DNA of 64,000 nt, taken from positions 2,108,001 through 2,172,000 of the forward strand of contig NZ_RCCA01000001.1 of the NCBI RefSeq assembly GCF_003663845.1. Direction: 5' to 3'. Position 1 is the stretch's first letter. Each line of letters opens with the position of its first letter. Shown in pieces: positions 1 to 9,063 of this stretch. The translations under genes were made by a program, and so were the position numbers. The stretch is from Chryseobacterium sp. 7 (GTDB taxonomy: Bacteria > Bacteroidota > Bacteroidia > Flavobacteriales > Weeksellaceae). The notes beneath the pieces were generated by a model, which made no database searches, was not told the origin of the DNA, and saw nothing but the letters and a program-made list of their open reading frames with translations.

Positions 1-466
1 CTTTGTAAGGGTTGTCTGCATATGTTTTTAAAGCATCTTCTTTAGAAACCGGATATAGAGAGAATGTAGATCCTTTCTTCGCGTTTTCTAAGATCTTTTT
101 CTCAATCTTTTCAAAATCTTTTTCAGATAAGCTTTCATCCCCGAAATCTACATCATAGTAGAATCCGCTTTCAATAGCTGGACCGATCGTTAACTTAGCA
201 TTAGGATAAAACTCAAGGATTGCCTGCGCCAAAAGGTGGGCAGAAGAATGCCAGAAAGCTTTCTTTCCAAGATCATCATTCCAGGTCAAAAGCTGTACCG
301 TAGAATCCGTGGTTATAGGTGTGGTGATTTCTACTTGTTGATCATTAACAATTGCGGAGATGGTGTTTCTTGCCAATCCCTCGCTTATAGATTTTGCCAC
401 ATCTAGAGGAGTCACTGCTCCTTCGAATTCTTTGACGCTATTGTCTGGAAGTGTAATTTTTATCAT
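1..466 (-). CDS. thrS: Threonyl-tRNA synthetase, N-terminal part (cut by window edge)
   Basis: This charges tRNA-Thr with threonine in the cytoplasm. The visible 155 codons start at an ATG ending at 466 and read MIKITLPDNSVKEF at the N-terminus, the usual opening of the TGS domain (about residues 1-60). The SAD/editing-type region follows, with AFWHSSAHLLAQAI and the GPAIESGFYYD motif that is typical of ThrRS. The catalytic core and anticodon-binding domain lie outside the window. A TAnnTTTG promoter element lies 25 bases upstream of the start. Identification is by recognised motifs; the gene runs off the left edge and is not otherwise damaged. Confidence 0.93.
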   Translation of the reverse strand, partial: MIKITLPDNSVKEFEGAVTPLDVAKSISEGLARNTISAIVNDQQVEITTPITTDSTVQLLTWNDDLGKKAFWHSSAHLLAQAILEFYPNAKLTIGPAIESGFYYDVDFGDESLSEKDFEKIEKKILENAKKGSTFSLYPVSKEDALKTYADNPYK

Positions 467-490
467 TGTTTACTAAGAAATTTTAAGATG

Positions 491-498
491 CAAAAATA
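491..498 (-). promoter_or_regulatory. -7 promoter element for thrS
   Basis: The minus strand reads TATTTTTG, a perfect match to the Bacteroidota -7 consensus TAnnTTTG, about 25 bases before the thrS start codon. No clear -33 TTG was found. Confidence 0.55.
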
Positions 499-708
499 CG
501 GAAATTTTAGATAAAATACTATATTAGCCTATATTTAAAATGAGAATTAATATTTAAAAAGAAAAAGATGAAATAGTTTTTGTCTCATTGAATTCCATAT
601 TCAGTGTATCTAAGAAAAATACTTCATAATTTTTGGTTATTTATTTCATTAATAGTAAACTCATTTTATTTTCGGAAGTATTTAAAAGCAAACACATTAC
701 AATTCAGT

Positions 709-1683
709 ATGAATACTATAAATATTGATCTGCACTGCGATTTATTATATTATCTGCTAAGACCTGATGCAGCTATTGATGACAAAGAAATTGGCTGTTC
801 ACTGCCTTATTTACAGGAAGGAAATGTAAAACTTCAGATTATGGCAATGTATGCCGGAACAGGAGCAAACAGTACCGTTTATGGTTTGGAACAGAGTAAG
901 TTGTTTTCAAACCTTATTAAAAATGAAGATTTTTTCTTTTTTAATCATGATAATTACCAGGCTCCGGAAAATAAAAATCGGGTAGGAGTTCTTGCTTCTA
1001 TAGAGAATGCATCCGCTTTCTGTGATGAAAACCAAAGTCTGGATTCCGGATTTAAAAATCTGGAAACAATAATTGAGAATGTGGAGAAAGTCTTTTATAT
1101 TGGGATTACGCATCATCTGGAAAACCGTTTTGGAGGCGGAAATAATGCAACAGCAGGTTTAAAAGAAGACGGAAAAGTACTGATAGATTATATTGCCGAC
1201 AGAAAAATTGCCATTGATTTAGCACATACAAGTGATCAGCTGGCCTATGATATTTTCACCTATATTGAACAGAAAAATTACTCAATTCCTATTCTGGCAA
1301 GCCACTCCAACTACAGGTCTGTTTATAAAAATAACAGGAATCTTCCTGATGAACTTGCGAAGGAAGTGATTAACAGAAAGGGGTTAATTGGTCTTAATTT
1401 TATCAAAGACTATGTTGATGTCAATCATCCTGAAAGAATTTACGAACATATTCAATACGGTTTGGATCTTGGAGGAGAAAATAGTTTAGCATATGGAGCT
1501 GATTATTTTTACTGGAAAGATCATCCGGATACATCCCGTCATCCTTTTTTCTTCCCTGAACATGCCGATGCATCTGCTTATGTACAAATTAATAAAGAAA
1601 TTGAAAAACGTTTTTCTTCCAGATTGTTAGAAAAGATCAGTCACAAAAATGCATTGGATTTCATAGAGAATATGTATAAATAA
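709..1683 (+). CDS. M19-family (membrane dipeptidase-like) metallopeptidase
   Basis: Likely a zinc dipeptidase of family M19 (renal dipeptidase type), 324 residues, which hydrolyses dipeptides. Metal-site motifs appear in the family order: HCD near the N-terminus (DLHCDLLYYL), a Glu in LASIENAS, His residues in GITHHLENRFGGG and LASHSNYR, and the late Asp in YGADYFYW. The open frame extends upstream to a GTG at 604, but that extra stretch is hydrophobic, unlike the family and has no promoter logic. The ATG at 709 places the HxD motif at the normal distance from the N-terminus. It lacks a signal peptide from this start, so it is probably cytoplasmic. Confidence 0.85.
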   Translation: MNTINIDLHCDLLYYLLRPDAAIDDKEIGCSLPYLQEGNVKLQIMAMYAGTGANSTVYGLEQSKLFSNLIKNEDFFFFNHDNYQAPENKNRVGVLASIENASAFCDENQSLDSGFKNLETIIENVEKVFYIGITHHLENRFGGGNNATAGLKEDGKVLIDYIADRKIAIDLAHTSDQLAYDIFTYIEQKNYSIPILASHSNYRSVYKNNRNLPDELAKEVINRKGLIGLNFIKDYVDVNHPERIYEHIQYGLDLGGENSLAYGADYFYWKDHPDTSRHPFFFPEHADASAYVQINKEIEKRFSSRLLEKISHKNALDFIENMYK

Positions 1684-1718
1684 AATCATTCTTATCTGAT
1701 TAAATCAATGCATAATTA

Positions 1719-1825
1719 TAACAGGTCGCTCCTATTGGAGCTGGATTTGATCCCATCGGGATCTACTGTTAGTAGAAAAAAATGAAGTATCTTTAAAAAG
1801 AAAGCTTCGTAGGAGCGACCTGTTA
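1719..1825. repeat. Palindromic element with perfect 16-bp terminal inverted repeats
   Basis: The arms TAACAGGTCGCTCCTA (1719-1734) and TAGGAGCGACCTGTTA (1810-1825) are perfect reverse complements separated by 75 bases. The interior holds two more small hairpins: GATCCC-atc-GGGATC (1749-1763) and CTAC-tgtta-GTAG (1763-1775). It sits between two convergent gene ends and could act as a terminator. The structure looks like an interspersed REP/MITE-like unit; no second full copy occurs in this window. Confidence 0.7.
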
Positions 1826-1935
1826 ATACCTAAAATCTGTGAAATTATATTAAAAAGAAAATAGATTGTATGTTTTATTTTACATGAAATTAAATACAAT
1901 AAAATGCTGTAAAATAACTTTTTATGTATTTTTAT

Positions 1936-3480
1936 TTAATGCTTTCTTTTATACTTTACTTTCTGCTTAATGATTTCAATAACGTCAACATTCTGTACTT
2001 TAGATTTGATCCACCCGTGGATATCAATATAGAATAATGAGCGTCTGTAATATTCATTGGCAGAATATTTCTCCAGTTTTCTGTCGAAAGTCTCAAATGC
2101 TTTCTGTCTCTGATCCAATACCTGATCATTGAGGTTTTTGAAAAACTGAATACTTTCAAAATGGAATTCTTCCGGCTTTTTCATTTTTCTGGCAAACTTC
2201 AAAGTAGAAGCAATAAATTCATCATAATCTTCATCATTTCCCGACTCGTATTTTGCCATTAGAATCAAAATTCGCGTATGAAATAACAGATCTTCCTGTA
2301 CATTTCCTTTGGATTCTATTACCCTCATAGAATATTCAATGGATTTATCAAACATCTTGCTGCCGAAGAACATAGCCGCCATTTTAAGGTAAAGAATCAT
2401 AAAATGGTGCTCATCAATTCTTTCTCGGAGTCTTTCCATTTTTAATTCTACTTCAGGAATAAGCTTCGTTCCTGTAAAAAACTCACCTTTTACAAAATGA
2501 ATATTCATCAATGTATTATACTGAGTAAGGAAAATAAGCGACTGAAGGTTCTCATTCTGAACAAAATTTTCTGCATGTACCATTTTATTGAAATTCTCAA
2601 AATGTTCTTCCAGAATATCAATATTTCCATACAAAAACAGGATTTTCAACAAGTAAGTATTCCCTTTGATATACCAAACCGGGTGGCTGTAGATCATTTC
2701 CGGCTTTTTATGAAAAAGATCCACCCATTGATAGGCATATTTCAGAGTGTATTTGTAATCCTGTAAAAGCTGATTTTTCCAGACATGGGCTTTGTAATAC
2801 CAAAGTTTTTCCGTGAAATTAAGTTTTTCAGGGTTGATGTTTTTAATCTGCGCATTGAAAACATCCATCACTTCCTGCCGGTCTGTATCATTTTTTACAT
2901 AACCGTGAGTAAGCATTTCACTGTATAATTTCAATGAAAGATTAGATAATTTTGTAGTATAACGGTTTTGTTTGCTTATCTCCTGAGATTGCTTGATCAG
3001 TTCTTCGGCACGGCCTTCGATACTTCGGGTAATAAACTGTGATTCAATTACTTTTTCCAGATCTATGATTTCCGAAGCGATACTTTTTTCATCCAGTTCC
3101 AATGCAGTTTGCTTGGTTTTATCCAATATCTTTAATGCCTGCTTATAAAGTCCTTTCTGATAGAGAATATTGGCAAAATCCAACTGTTCACGAAGCTGGA
3201 TTCTATAATTCTGGTGGCTCGGGTTCATTCGTAAGCTTACCAGAATCTGTTTGTAAAGGTGGGCTTTAAGATTGGAAAGCTGCTGTTTTGTGGAGATTTT
3301 TTTCTCAATAACAATACTTTCATCATATTCCTTCATCTTGTCCATTTCGGAAAATAACAATAGAAATTTAGCATCTACATTAATTCCCAGACGGTTGACG
3401 TACAGCTTAAACTGTCGTTTTTCAGAGGTGGTCAATGACTTTACCAATACAAACAAAAAATCTTTCTGCAATTCTGCCAT
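1936..3480 (-). CDS. Conserved hypothetical helical protein (514 aa)
   Basis: I do not recognise a named family. The protein starts MAELQKDFLFVLVKSL, has no signal peptide or membrane segment, and is almost entirely predicted helix with repeated pairs such as ANILYQKGLYKQALKILDK, which resemble tetratricopeptide-like units. Charged residues are abundant, and the last 100 residues are rich in Lys, Phe and Tyr. Such proteins are common single genes in Flavobacteriia. It is divergent from leuA with a 148-base gap and convergent with the dipeptidase gene. A scaffold or protein-interaction role is plausible but not shown. Confidence 0.8.
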   Translation of the reverse strand: MAELQKDFLFVLVKSLTTSEKRQFKLYVNRLGINVDAKFLLLFSEMDKMKEYDESIVIEKKISTKQQLSNLKAHLYKQILVSLRMNPSHQNYRIQLREQLDFANILYQKGLYKQALKILDKTKQTALELDEKSIASEIIDLEKVIESQFITRSIEGRAEELIKQSQEISKQNRYTTKLSNLSLKLYSEMLTHGYVKNDTDRQEVMDVFNAQIKNINPEKLNFTEKLWYYKAHVWKNQLLQDYKYTLKYAYQWVDLFHKKPEMIYSHPVWYIKGNTYLLKILFLYGNIDILEEHFENFNKMVHAENFVQNENLQSLIFLTQYNTLMNIHFVKGEFFTGTKLIPEVELKMERLRERIDEHHFMILYLKMAAMFFGSKMFDKSIEYSMRVIESKGNVQEDLLFHTRILILMAKYESGNDEDYDEFIASTLKFARKMKKPEEFHFESIQFFKNLNDQVLDQRQKAFETFDRKLEKYSANEYYRRSLFYIDIHGWIKSKVQNVDVIEIIKQKVKYKRKH

Positions 3481-3592
3481 TGTAAATTTTTAAAAATTAA
3501 AACATTGATTAATAGATTAATACGGTCATTTTTTCAACTGTTGAATATTGTAATTTTCAAAAAAAGTGAAAATGGAAAAATATTGCAAGCTG

Positions 3593-3600
3593 TAGTTTTG
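3593..3600 (+). promoter_or_regulatory. -7 promoter element for the leu operon
   Basis: TAGTTTTG matches TAnnTTTG and lies 28 bases upstream of the leuA start codon. I saw no leader peptide or attenuator hairpin between it and leuA. Confidence 0.55.
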
Positions 3601-3628
3601 AACCAAAATTAAATAAAAAACTTCACTT

Positions 3629-4792
3629 ATGAGTTCTGATAAAATTGAAATTTTTGATACCACGCTGAGAGATGGGGAGCAAGTCCCGGGATGCAAACTG
3701 AATACGGAACAAAAACTCATCATTGCAGAAAAACTCGATGGGCTGGGGATTGATATCATTGAAGCAGGATTCCCAATTTCAAGTCCGGGAGATTTTGAAT
3801 CGGTTTCAGAAATTTCAAAACTGGTGAAAAATGCAACGGTATGCGGACTGACAAGAGCGAACAAAAAAGATATTGATGTAGCGGCTGAGGCATTGAAGTT
3901 TGCAAAAAAACCAAGAATCCACACCGGAATCGGGACTTCTGATTCTCATATTAAATACAAATTCAACTCAACCAGAGAAGATATTATTGAAAGAGCCGCA
4001 GATGCAGTAAGATATGCAAAAACGTATGTAGAAGACGTAGAATTTTACGCTGAAGACGCCGGAAGAACGGATAATGAATATCTGGCAAGAGTATGTGAAG
4101 CCGTTATCAAAGCTGGAGCAACTGTTCTGAATATTCCCGATACTACAGGATATTGTCTGCCGGAAGAATATGGCCAGAAAATAAAATATCTGCGAGAAAA
4201 TGTAAAAGGAATTGAAAAAGCAGTCCTTTCATGCCATTGCCACAATGATCTTGGATTAGCTACAGCAAATTCTATTGCCGGAGCCATCAACGGAGCACGC
4301 CAGATTGAATGTACCATCAATGGATTAGGAGAAAGAGCAGGTAACACAGCATTGGAAGAAGTCGTCATGATTTTAAAACAGCATAAAGACCTGAATCTGC
4401 ATACGGATGTAAATTCCAGAATGCTGAATGAAATGAGCCTAATGGTATCTGATCTGATGGGAATGTCCGTTCAGCCTAACAAAGCAATTGTAGGGGCTAA
4501 CGCTTTTGCACACAGCTCAGGAATTCATCAGGACGGCGTGATTAAAAACAGGGAAACCTATGAAATCATTGATCCTGCAGAAGTAGGAGTGAATGCATCT
4601 TCCATTATTCTTACGGCCAGAAGCGGACGTTCAGCATTGGCTTACCGTTTCAAGCATATCGGTTATGAGGTGACTAAAAATGAGTTGGATTATCTGTATC
4701 AGGAGTTTTTGAAAATTGCTGACCTTAAAAAAGAAATATGCAACGATGACCTGAGCATGATGATGGACTCTTTCAACAGAAAAATAGGATAG
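3629..4792 (+). CDS. leuA: 2-isopropylmalate synthase, short form without regulatory domain
   Basis: This catalyses the first committed step of leucine synthesis: acetyl-CoA plus 2-oxoisovalerate to 2-isopropylmalate. The TIM barrel shows DTTLRDGEQ (residues 10-18, metal Asp10), [22 protein letters not shown] (His203, His205) and NGLGERAGN (231-239), all like bacterial LeuA. At 387 residues it stops just after the barrel and short linker, whereas classical LeuA is about 510-520 residues and ends in a LeuA dimer/allosteric domain. That domain is absent, so feedback inhibition by leucine through it is not expected. First gene of leuACDB. The leuC/D/B context argues against a homocitrate or citramalate synthase, though these are close relatives. 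Confidence 0.92.
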   Translation: MSSDKIEIFDTTLRDGEQVPGCKLNTEQKLIIAEKLDGLGIDIIEAGFPISSPGDFESVSEISKLVKNATVCGLTRANKKDIDVAAEALKFAKKPRIHTGIGTSDSHIKYKFNSTREDIIERAADAVRYAKTYVEDVEFYAEDAGRTDNEYLARVCEAVIKAGATVLNIPDTTGYCLPEEYGQKIKYLRENVKGIEKAVLSCHCHNDLGLATANSIAGAINGARQIECTINGLGERAGNTALEEVVMILKQHKDLNLHTDVNSRMLNEMSLMVSDLMGMSVQPNKAIVGANAFAHSSGIHQDGVIKNRETYEIIDPAEVGVNASSIILTARSGRSALAYRFKHIGYEVTKNELDYLYQEFLKIADLKKEICNDDLSMMMDSFNRKIG

Positions 4793-4821
4793 GTTTGATG
4801 TAAAATCAAGATAAAGTAAAA

Positions 4822-6210
4822 ATGAACAACAGTAAAAAGACACTTTTTGATAAAGTTTGGGACGCTCACGTGGTAGAAACTATTCCGGACGGACCTCAGA
4901 TCATTTATATAGACAAGCATCTTATTCATGAGGTAACCAGTCCTCAGGCTTTTGCTGAGCTTGAATCCAGGAATCTGGAACTCTTCAGGCCGGAACAGAT
5001 TGTTGCTACTGCGGATCATAATGTTCCTACTTTGCATCAGGAGCAGCCGATCAAAGATGAGCTTTCAAGAAATCAGGTAGAGCAGCTTACGGAAAACTGT
5101 AAGAAAAATAATATTGAGCTTTTCGGACTGGGACATCAGTATCAGGGGATTGTTCACATCATTGCTCCGGAATTAGGGATTACCCAGCCGGGAATGAGCA
5201 TTGTGTGTGGAGACAGCCATACTTCAACCCATGGAGCATTCGGATCTATTGCCTTTGGGATTGGAACCAGCCAGGTTGCTCAGGTGTTTGCCAGCCAATG
5301 TTTGTTGCTGAACAAGCCAAAATCCATGAGAATTACTGTGAATGGTAAACTGAATGAAAATGTTCAGCCTAAAGATGTTATTCTTTATATCATTTCAAAA
5401 ATTGAAACAGACGGAGGAACAGGATATTTCTGTGAATATGCAGGAAATGTATTTGAAGAAATGTCAATGGAAGGAAGAATGACAGTCTGCAACATGAGTA
5501 TTGAAATGGGTGCCAGAGGAGGAATGATTGCTCCAGATGAAACCACTTTTGAATATGTAAAAGGGAGAAAATTCGCCCCTGAAGGAGAAGACTGGAATGA
5601 AAAAGTGGCCTATTGGAAAACTCTAAAAACAGATGAAGGAGCCATTTTTGATGAAGAATTAAGCTTTGATGCTTCAGATATTTATCCAATGATTACTTAT
5701 GGAACCAACCCGGGAATGGGGATTTCTATCCGTGAAGTTATTCCGGTGCCCCAGAACGAATCTGAAGAAAAAGCATTGAAATATATGGGACTGAAAGCCG
5801 GACAGACCGTTAACAGCATCAAAGTTAATTATGTCTTCATAGGAAGCTGTACCAATGCAAGGATAGAAGATTTCCGTTCTGCAGCACAGTATATCAAAGG
5901 AAAAAGCAAATCAGAAGCTGTAAAAGCACTGATTGTTCCTGGGTCTCAGCAAGTGGTGAAACAGATTTATGAAGAAGGATTGGATAAAATATTTAATGAT
6001 GCAGGATTTCAGATCCGTCAGCCGGGATGTTCAGCATGTCTGGCCATGAATGATGATAAAATTCCGGAAGGAGAATATTGCGTTTCCACATCCAACAGAA
6101 ACTTTGAAGGCAGGCAGGGACAAGGTTCAAGAACAATTCTGGCCAGTCCGCTTACTGCAGCAAAAGCAGCCATAGAAGGTAAAATCTCAGCTTTTGAAAG
6201 TTTAAACTAA
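4822..6210 (+). CDS. leuC: 3-isopropylmalate dehydratase, large subunit
   Basis: An aconitase-family iron-sulfur enzyme that, with LeuD, isomerises 2-isopropylmalate to 3-isopropylmalate. The three cluster cysteines are visible as [11 protein letters not shown] (Cys343) and PGCSACLAM (Cys403, Cys406). Other family signatures include [13 protein letters not shown] and [12 protein letters not shown]. The length of 462 residues is normal for LeuC. It follows leuA by 29 bases and precedes leuD by 15 bases, so the genes are almost certainly co-transcribed. Confidence 0.97.
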   Translation: MNNSKKTLFDKVWDAHVVETIPDGPQIIYIDKHLIHEVTSPQAFAELESRNLELFRPEQIVATADHNVPTLHQEQPIKDELSRNQVEQLTENCKKNNIELFGLGHQYQGIVHIIAPELGITQPGMSIVCGDSHTSTHGAFGSIAFGIGTSQVAQVFASQCLLLNKPKSMRITVNGKLNENVQPKDVILYIISKIETDGGTGYFCEYAGNVFEEMSMEGRMTVCNMSIEMGARGGMIAPDETTFEYVKGRKFAPEGEDWNEKVAYWKTLKTDEGAIFDEELSFDASDIYPMITYGTNPGMGISIREVIPVPQNESEEKALKYMGLKAGQTVNSIKVNYVFIGSCTNARIEDFRSAAQYIKGKSKSEAVKALIVPGSQQVVKQIYEEGLDKIFNDAGFQIRQPGCSACLAMNDDKIPEGEYCVSTSNRNFEGRQGQGSRTILASPLTAAKAAIEGKISAFESLN

Positions 6211-6225
6211 ACAGATTAAAAGTAC

Positions 6226-6834
6226 ATGCAAAAATTAGTAGTTTTAAAATCCCGCGCAGTTCCGCTGCCGGCAGAAAATATAGATACAGACCAGATTATT
6301 CCGGCAAGATTCCTGAAAAGTATAGACAGGAAAGGGTTTGGGGAAAATCTGTTCAGAGACTGGAGGTTCAATATCCATACAGGAGAGCCTAATCCTGATT
6401 TTGTGTTAAACAATCCTAAATTTGAAGGGGAGATTCTGGTAGCGGGAAATAACTTCGGTTGTGGAAGCAGCCGTGAACACGCAGCCTGGTCTTTAACAGA
6501 TTATGGATTTAAAGTCATTGTTTCCAGTTACTTCGCTGATATTTTCAAAGGAAATGCCCTGAATAACGGACTTCTTCCCGTAAAGGTTTCCGAAGAATTC
6601 TTAAAAGAAATTTTAGAAGGAATCACCGAAAATCCAGACAATGAAATTGCCATTGATGTGGAATTGCAGTCCATCAGCTTTAAAGATACTACTGAGACCT
6701 TTGAGCTTGATTCTTATAAAAAAATATGCCTGTTAAACGGCTATGACGATATTGATTTTTTAATCAGCAGAAAGCAGACGATTACAGAGTTTGAATTAAA
6801 AACACAAAAAGTAAATGAGCGACAGTTATTTTAA
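6226..6834 (+). CDS. leuD: 3-isopropylmalate dehydratase, small subunit
   Basis: The swivel-domain partner of LeuC in the isomerase. Family motifs include the N-terminal [13 protein letters not shown] and the substrate-binding [11 protein letters not shown]. Length is 202 residues, typical of bacterial LeuD. The last 20 bases overlap the start of leuB, which suggests translational coupling. Confidence 0.96.
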   Translation: MQKLVVLKSRAVPLPAENIDTDQIIPARFLKSIDRKGFGENLFRDWRFNIHTGEPNPDFVLNNPKFEGEILVAGNNFGCGSSREHAAWSLTDYGFKVIVSSYFADIFKGNALNNGLLPVKVSEEFLKEILEGITENPDNEIAIDVELQSISFKDTTETFELDSYKKICLLNGYDDIDFLISRKQTITEFELKTQKVNERQLF

Positions 6835-7939
6835 AATTGCGGTTCTTCCCGGAGATGGGATAGGCCCGGAAATCATCAGTGAAAGCATTAAAATATTAGA
6901 TGTTATTGCTGAAGCTTTCCAATGCAAATTTCATTTTGAGTATGGATTAATAGGCGCGGAAGCTATTTTTAAAACAGGAAATCCTTTGCCTGAAGAAACT
7001 TTAAAAATCTGTAAAGAGTCTGATGCTGTGCTTTTCGGAGCAATTGGTGATCCGGTTTTTGATAACAATCCGGAAGCAAAAGTAAGACCGGAACAGGGAT
7101 TACTGAAACTTCGTAAAGAACTGGGTTTATTTGCCAACATCCGTCCTTTGAAAACTTACGCATCTTTGATTGACAAAAGTCCATTGAAAAGAGAAATCAT
7201 TGAAGGAGCAGATATCCAGATTTTCAGAGAACTGGTGAGCGGAATTTATTTTGGTGAAAAATTTACAGATCCGGAAGGCGCTTATGCTTATGATATCTGC
7301 AAATACAGCCGTGAAGATATTATTCCGATAGCCCATATGGCGTTTCAGGAAGCTCAGAAAAGAAAGAAAAAACTTACGCTTATTGATAAAGCCAATGTTC
7401 TGGATACTTCAAGATTGTGGAGAAAAACATGTCAGGAAATTGCACCGGAATATCCTGATGTACAGCTGGATTATATGTTTGTAGACAATGCTGCCATGCA
7501 GTTGATTCTTAATCCTAAGCATTTTGATGTTATTGTAACGGAAAATATGTTTGGTGATATTATTTCAGATGAAGCCAGCGTAATTGGAGGGTCTATCGGA
7601 TTATTGCCATCTGCATCAGTAGGAGAGAATAACGCCTTGTTTGAGCCTATTCACGGGTCTTATCCACAGGCAAAAGGTAAAGGAATTGCTAATCCTATTG
7701 CTTCTATTTTAAGTGTGGCCATGATGCTGGATCATCTTAATTTAAAAGCTGCCGCAGACAAATTGAGACAATCTGTAGAACATGCTATTGAAAACAAGTA
7801 TGTGACAATTGATCTTAATACCAAGCAATATTACTCAACAAGTGAAGTGGGAAGCTTTATTGCTGATCATATCAGATATTCCGAGAAGTCGTATTACAAT
7901 TTTGAAAATGTGAAGATCGGAAAATCAACCATTGTATAG
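6815..7939 (+). CDS. leuB: 3-isopropylmalate dehydrogenase
   Basis: NAD-dependent oxidative decarboxylation of 3-isopropylmalate to 2-oxoisocaproate, the third step of leucine synthesis. Motifs: [12 protein letters not shown] at the N-terminus, VLFGAIGDP, the substrate Arg-rich segment [14 protein letters not shown], and the NAD/metal region [20 protein letters not shown] followed by EPIHGSYP. Length is 374 residues, slightly above the usual 350-365, with a short C-terminal tail. It is the last gene of the operon and is followed by a hairpin terminator. Confidence 0.96.
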   Translation: MSDSYFKIAVLPGDGIGPEIISESIKILDVIAEAFQCKFHFEYGLIGAEAIFKTGNPLPEETLKICKESDAVLFGAIGDPVFDNNPEAKVRPEQGLLKLRKELGLFANIRPLKTYASLIDKSPLKREIIEGADIQIFRELVSGIYFGEKFTDPEGAYAYDICKYSREDIIPIAHMAFQEAQKRKKKLTLIDKANVLDTSRLWRKTCQEIAPEYPDVQLDYMFVDNAAMQLILNPKHFDVIVTENMFGDIISDEASVIGGSIGLLPSASVGENNALFEPIHGSYPQAKGKGIANPIASILSVAMMLDHLNLKAAADKLRQSVEHAIENKYVTIDLNTKQYYSTSEVGSFIADHIRYSEKSYYNFENVKIGKSTIV

Positions 7940-7972
7940 AAAAAAGTTCATTTAGATAGTTAGAAAGAAAAG

Positions 7973-7998
7973 TTCCGCCTCGTATGAGACGGAATTTT
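7973..7998 (+). terminator. Rho-independent terminator after leuB
   Basis: Stem TTCCGCCTC / GAGACGGAA with one mismatch, loop GTAT, followed by TTTTTCGTTTT. Confidence 0.7.
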
Positions 7999-8041
7999 TC
8001 GTTTTCTTTACCATTGTAAATAAGCCTTTAAGGCTCTTTTG

Positions 8042-8224
8042 TTATTTCGTATTATCCGTTTTTCCTGATTTATTTTTGGAAGACTTTTGGATGTCTTCCT
8101 TATCAATATCAGGTGGATTGGTCTTTTTCGAAGCGGCAGGAATATCCTGGAAATCCTGATTTTGCTTTTGGGTTTCTGCGGTATTGGCAGATTCTTTCTT
8201 TTTGGTGTTTCCTTTTTTATCCAT
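8042..8224 (-). CDS. Small disordered Lys/Asn/Ser-rich protein (60 aa)
   Basis: This 60-residue protein is almost entirely charged and polar (MDKKGNTKKKESAN start, SSKNKSGKTDNTK end) with no hydrophobic core, so it is predicted to be intrinsically disordered. No named family is recognised. A sigma-54-like element lies 35 bases upstream of its start codon, which argues it is a real and separately regulated gene. A second small protein of similar composition (48 aa) is encoded immediately upstream. Small hydrophilic proteins of this sort are often stress-induced, but that is inference. Confidence 0.6.
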   Translation of the reverse strand: MDKKGNTKKKESANTAETQKQNQDFQDIPAASKKTNPPDIDKEDIQKSSKNKSGKTDNTK

Positions 8225-8256
8225 GACTTTGAATTTTAACAGTATATGGTGTTATC

Positions 8257-8274
8257 ATTCAAAGTCTTTGCCAA
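8257..8274 (-). promoter_or_regulatory. Sigma-54-like promoter (GG-N10-GA) before the 60-aa gene
   Basis: The minus strand reads TTGGCAAAGACTTTGAAT, so GG and GA are ten bases apart, like a -24/-12 element with an imperfect -12 (TTTGA instead of TTGC). The same motif precedes the porin cluster at 26.6-30.3 kb. Confidence 0.45.
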
Positions 8275-8296
8275 AAAGAAGAAAAACCATAAACAA

Positions 8297-8443
8297 TTAT
8301 CCTCCCCGTGTTCCGGATTTAGCTGTTGTTGACGTAGGAAATTTTTCTTTTCCCGCATCCGATTTTTGAGGAGAGTCATTTTCTGAAATTTCCTTTTGTG
8401 GAGTTTCTTTGGGTTGAGTCTCTGAGGTTTCTTTAGGGTTCAT
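8297..8443 (-). CDS. Small disordered Pro/Lys/Ser-rich protein (48 aa)
   Basis: A short frame starting ATG at 8443 reads MNPKETSETQPKETPQ and ends KSGTRGG. It is rich in Lys, Glu, Pro, Ser and Thr and lacks hydrophobic residues, so it is predicted to be disordered. It begins 11 bases after the DUF4230 gene and is probably the last gene of that operon. Composition resembles the neighbouring 60-aa protein, so the two may be functional relatives. No family recognised; the reality of the gene rests on clean frame, spacing and composition. Confidence 0.5.
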   Translation of the reverse strand: MNPKETSETQPKETPQKEISENDSPQKSDAGKEKFPTSTTAKSGTRGG

Positions 8444-8454
8444 AGTATTAAGTC

Positions 8455-9060
8455 TTATAGACCTAAGATACCAATTTTCCCGGTTTTATCCTCTATTTTG
8501 TAATTTAAAGCTTTGGCCAGAACAAAAACATTATTCAGATTTTCCATCAGCTGTTTACGGCCTTCCGATCTCAACTGATTCTGATCAATAGATTTTTCTG
8601 CCGTTTCTTTAGCTTTCTGAGTAACATTTTTAATGTCTTTTTCCGAAATTCTGTTGATAAAAGAATCGTCCAAAGATTGAATTTCAACGCTTGGTGTAAT
8701 TCTTATCTCAGCATCAGGAAGCTCGGTAATAATGAGTTTTTTGTTAATGGAATCTACTTCGATCTTCATTTTGTTAAGATCATAAGAAACCTGGGCATTG
8801 GTCTTGGTATAAGTAATAATGCTGTTGCTGGAAATTTCTTTCCCAAAAACTTCATAACCCATCTTGGTTTTCTGCATGCTGGAAGTATTCTGCTCCATAA
8901 CCACCATCTTGTTCATCTTGGAGATCTGATTGGTCAGGATATAATAATCTGACTTTTCTGTTTTATTTCCAAGGTTCAGACAGGATTTCAGGCCGAAAAA
9001 CAGCAGCACCATCGCACCGGCACCAGCTACAAAAGATAATATGGTTTTATAATTTCTCAA
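8455..9060 (-). CDS. DUF4230 membrane-anchored protein
   Basis: A 201-residue protein with an N-terminal transmembrane segment (about residues 7-27, ILSFVAGAGAMVLLFFGL) and an extracytoplasmic domain. The pattern KMNKMVVMEQ, AQVSYDLNKMKIEVD, LPDAEIRITPSVE and FINRISEKDI matches DUF4230, a family common in Bacteroidota with no proven role. It lies three bases after the thioredoxin-like gene and ahead of the 48-aa gene, all on the minus strand, which indicates one operon driven from upstream of the MazG-like gene. Confidence 0.8.
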   Translation of the reverse strand: MRNYKTILSFVAGAGAMVLLFFGLKSCLNLGNKTEKSDYYILTNQISKMNKMVVMEQNTSSMQKTKMGYEVFGKEISSNSIITYTKTNAQVSYDLNKMKIEVDSINKKLIITELPDAEIRITPSVEIQSLDDSFINRISEKDIKNVTQKAKETAEKSIDQNQLRSEGRKQLMENLNNVFVLAKALNYKIEDKTGKIGILGL

Positions 9061-9063
9061 AAT

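Noticed and set aside
604..708. Longer N-terminus of the dipeptidase from a GTG at 604
   Set aside because: The extra 35 residues are hydrophobic and unlike M19 enzymes; the ATG at 709 places the HxD metal motif at the normal distance.
6815..6834. leuD/leuB overlap as a possible frameshift
   Set aside because: Both proteins are full length with intact motifs; the overlap is ordinary translational coupling.
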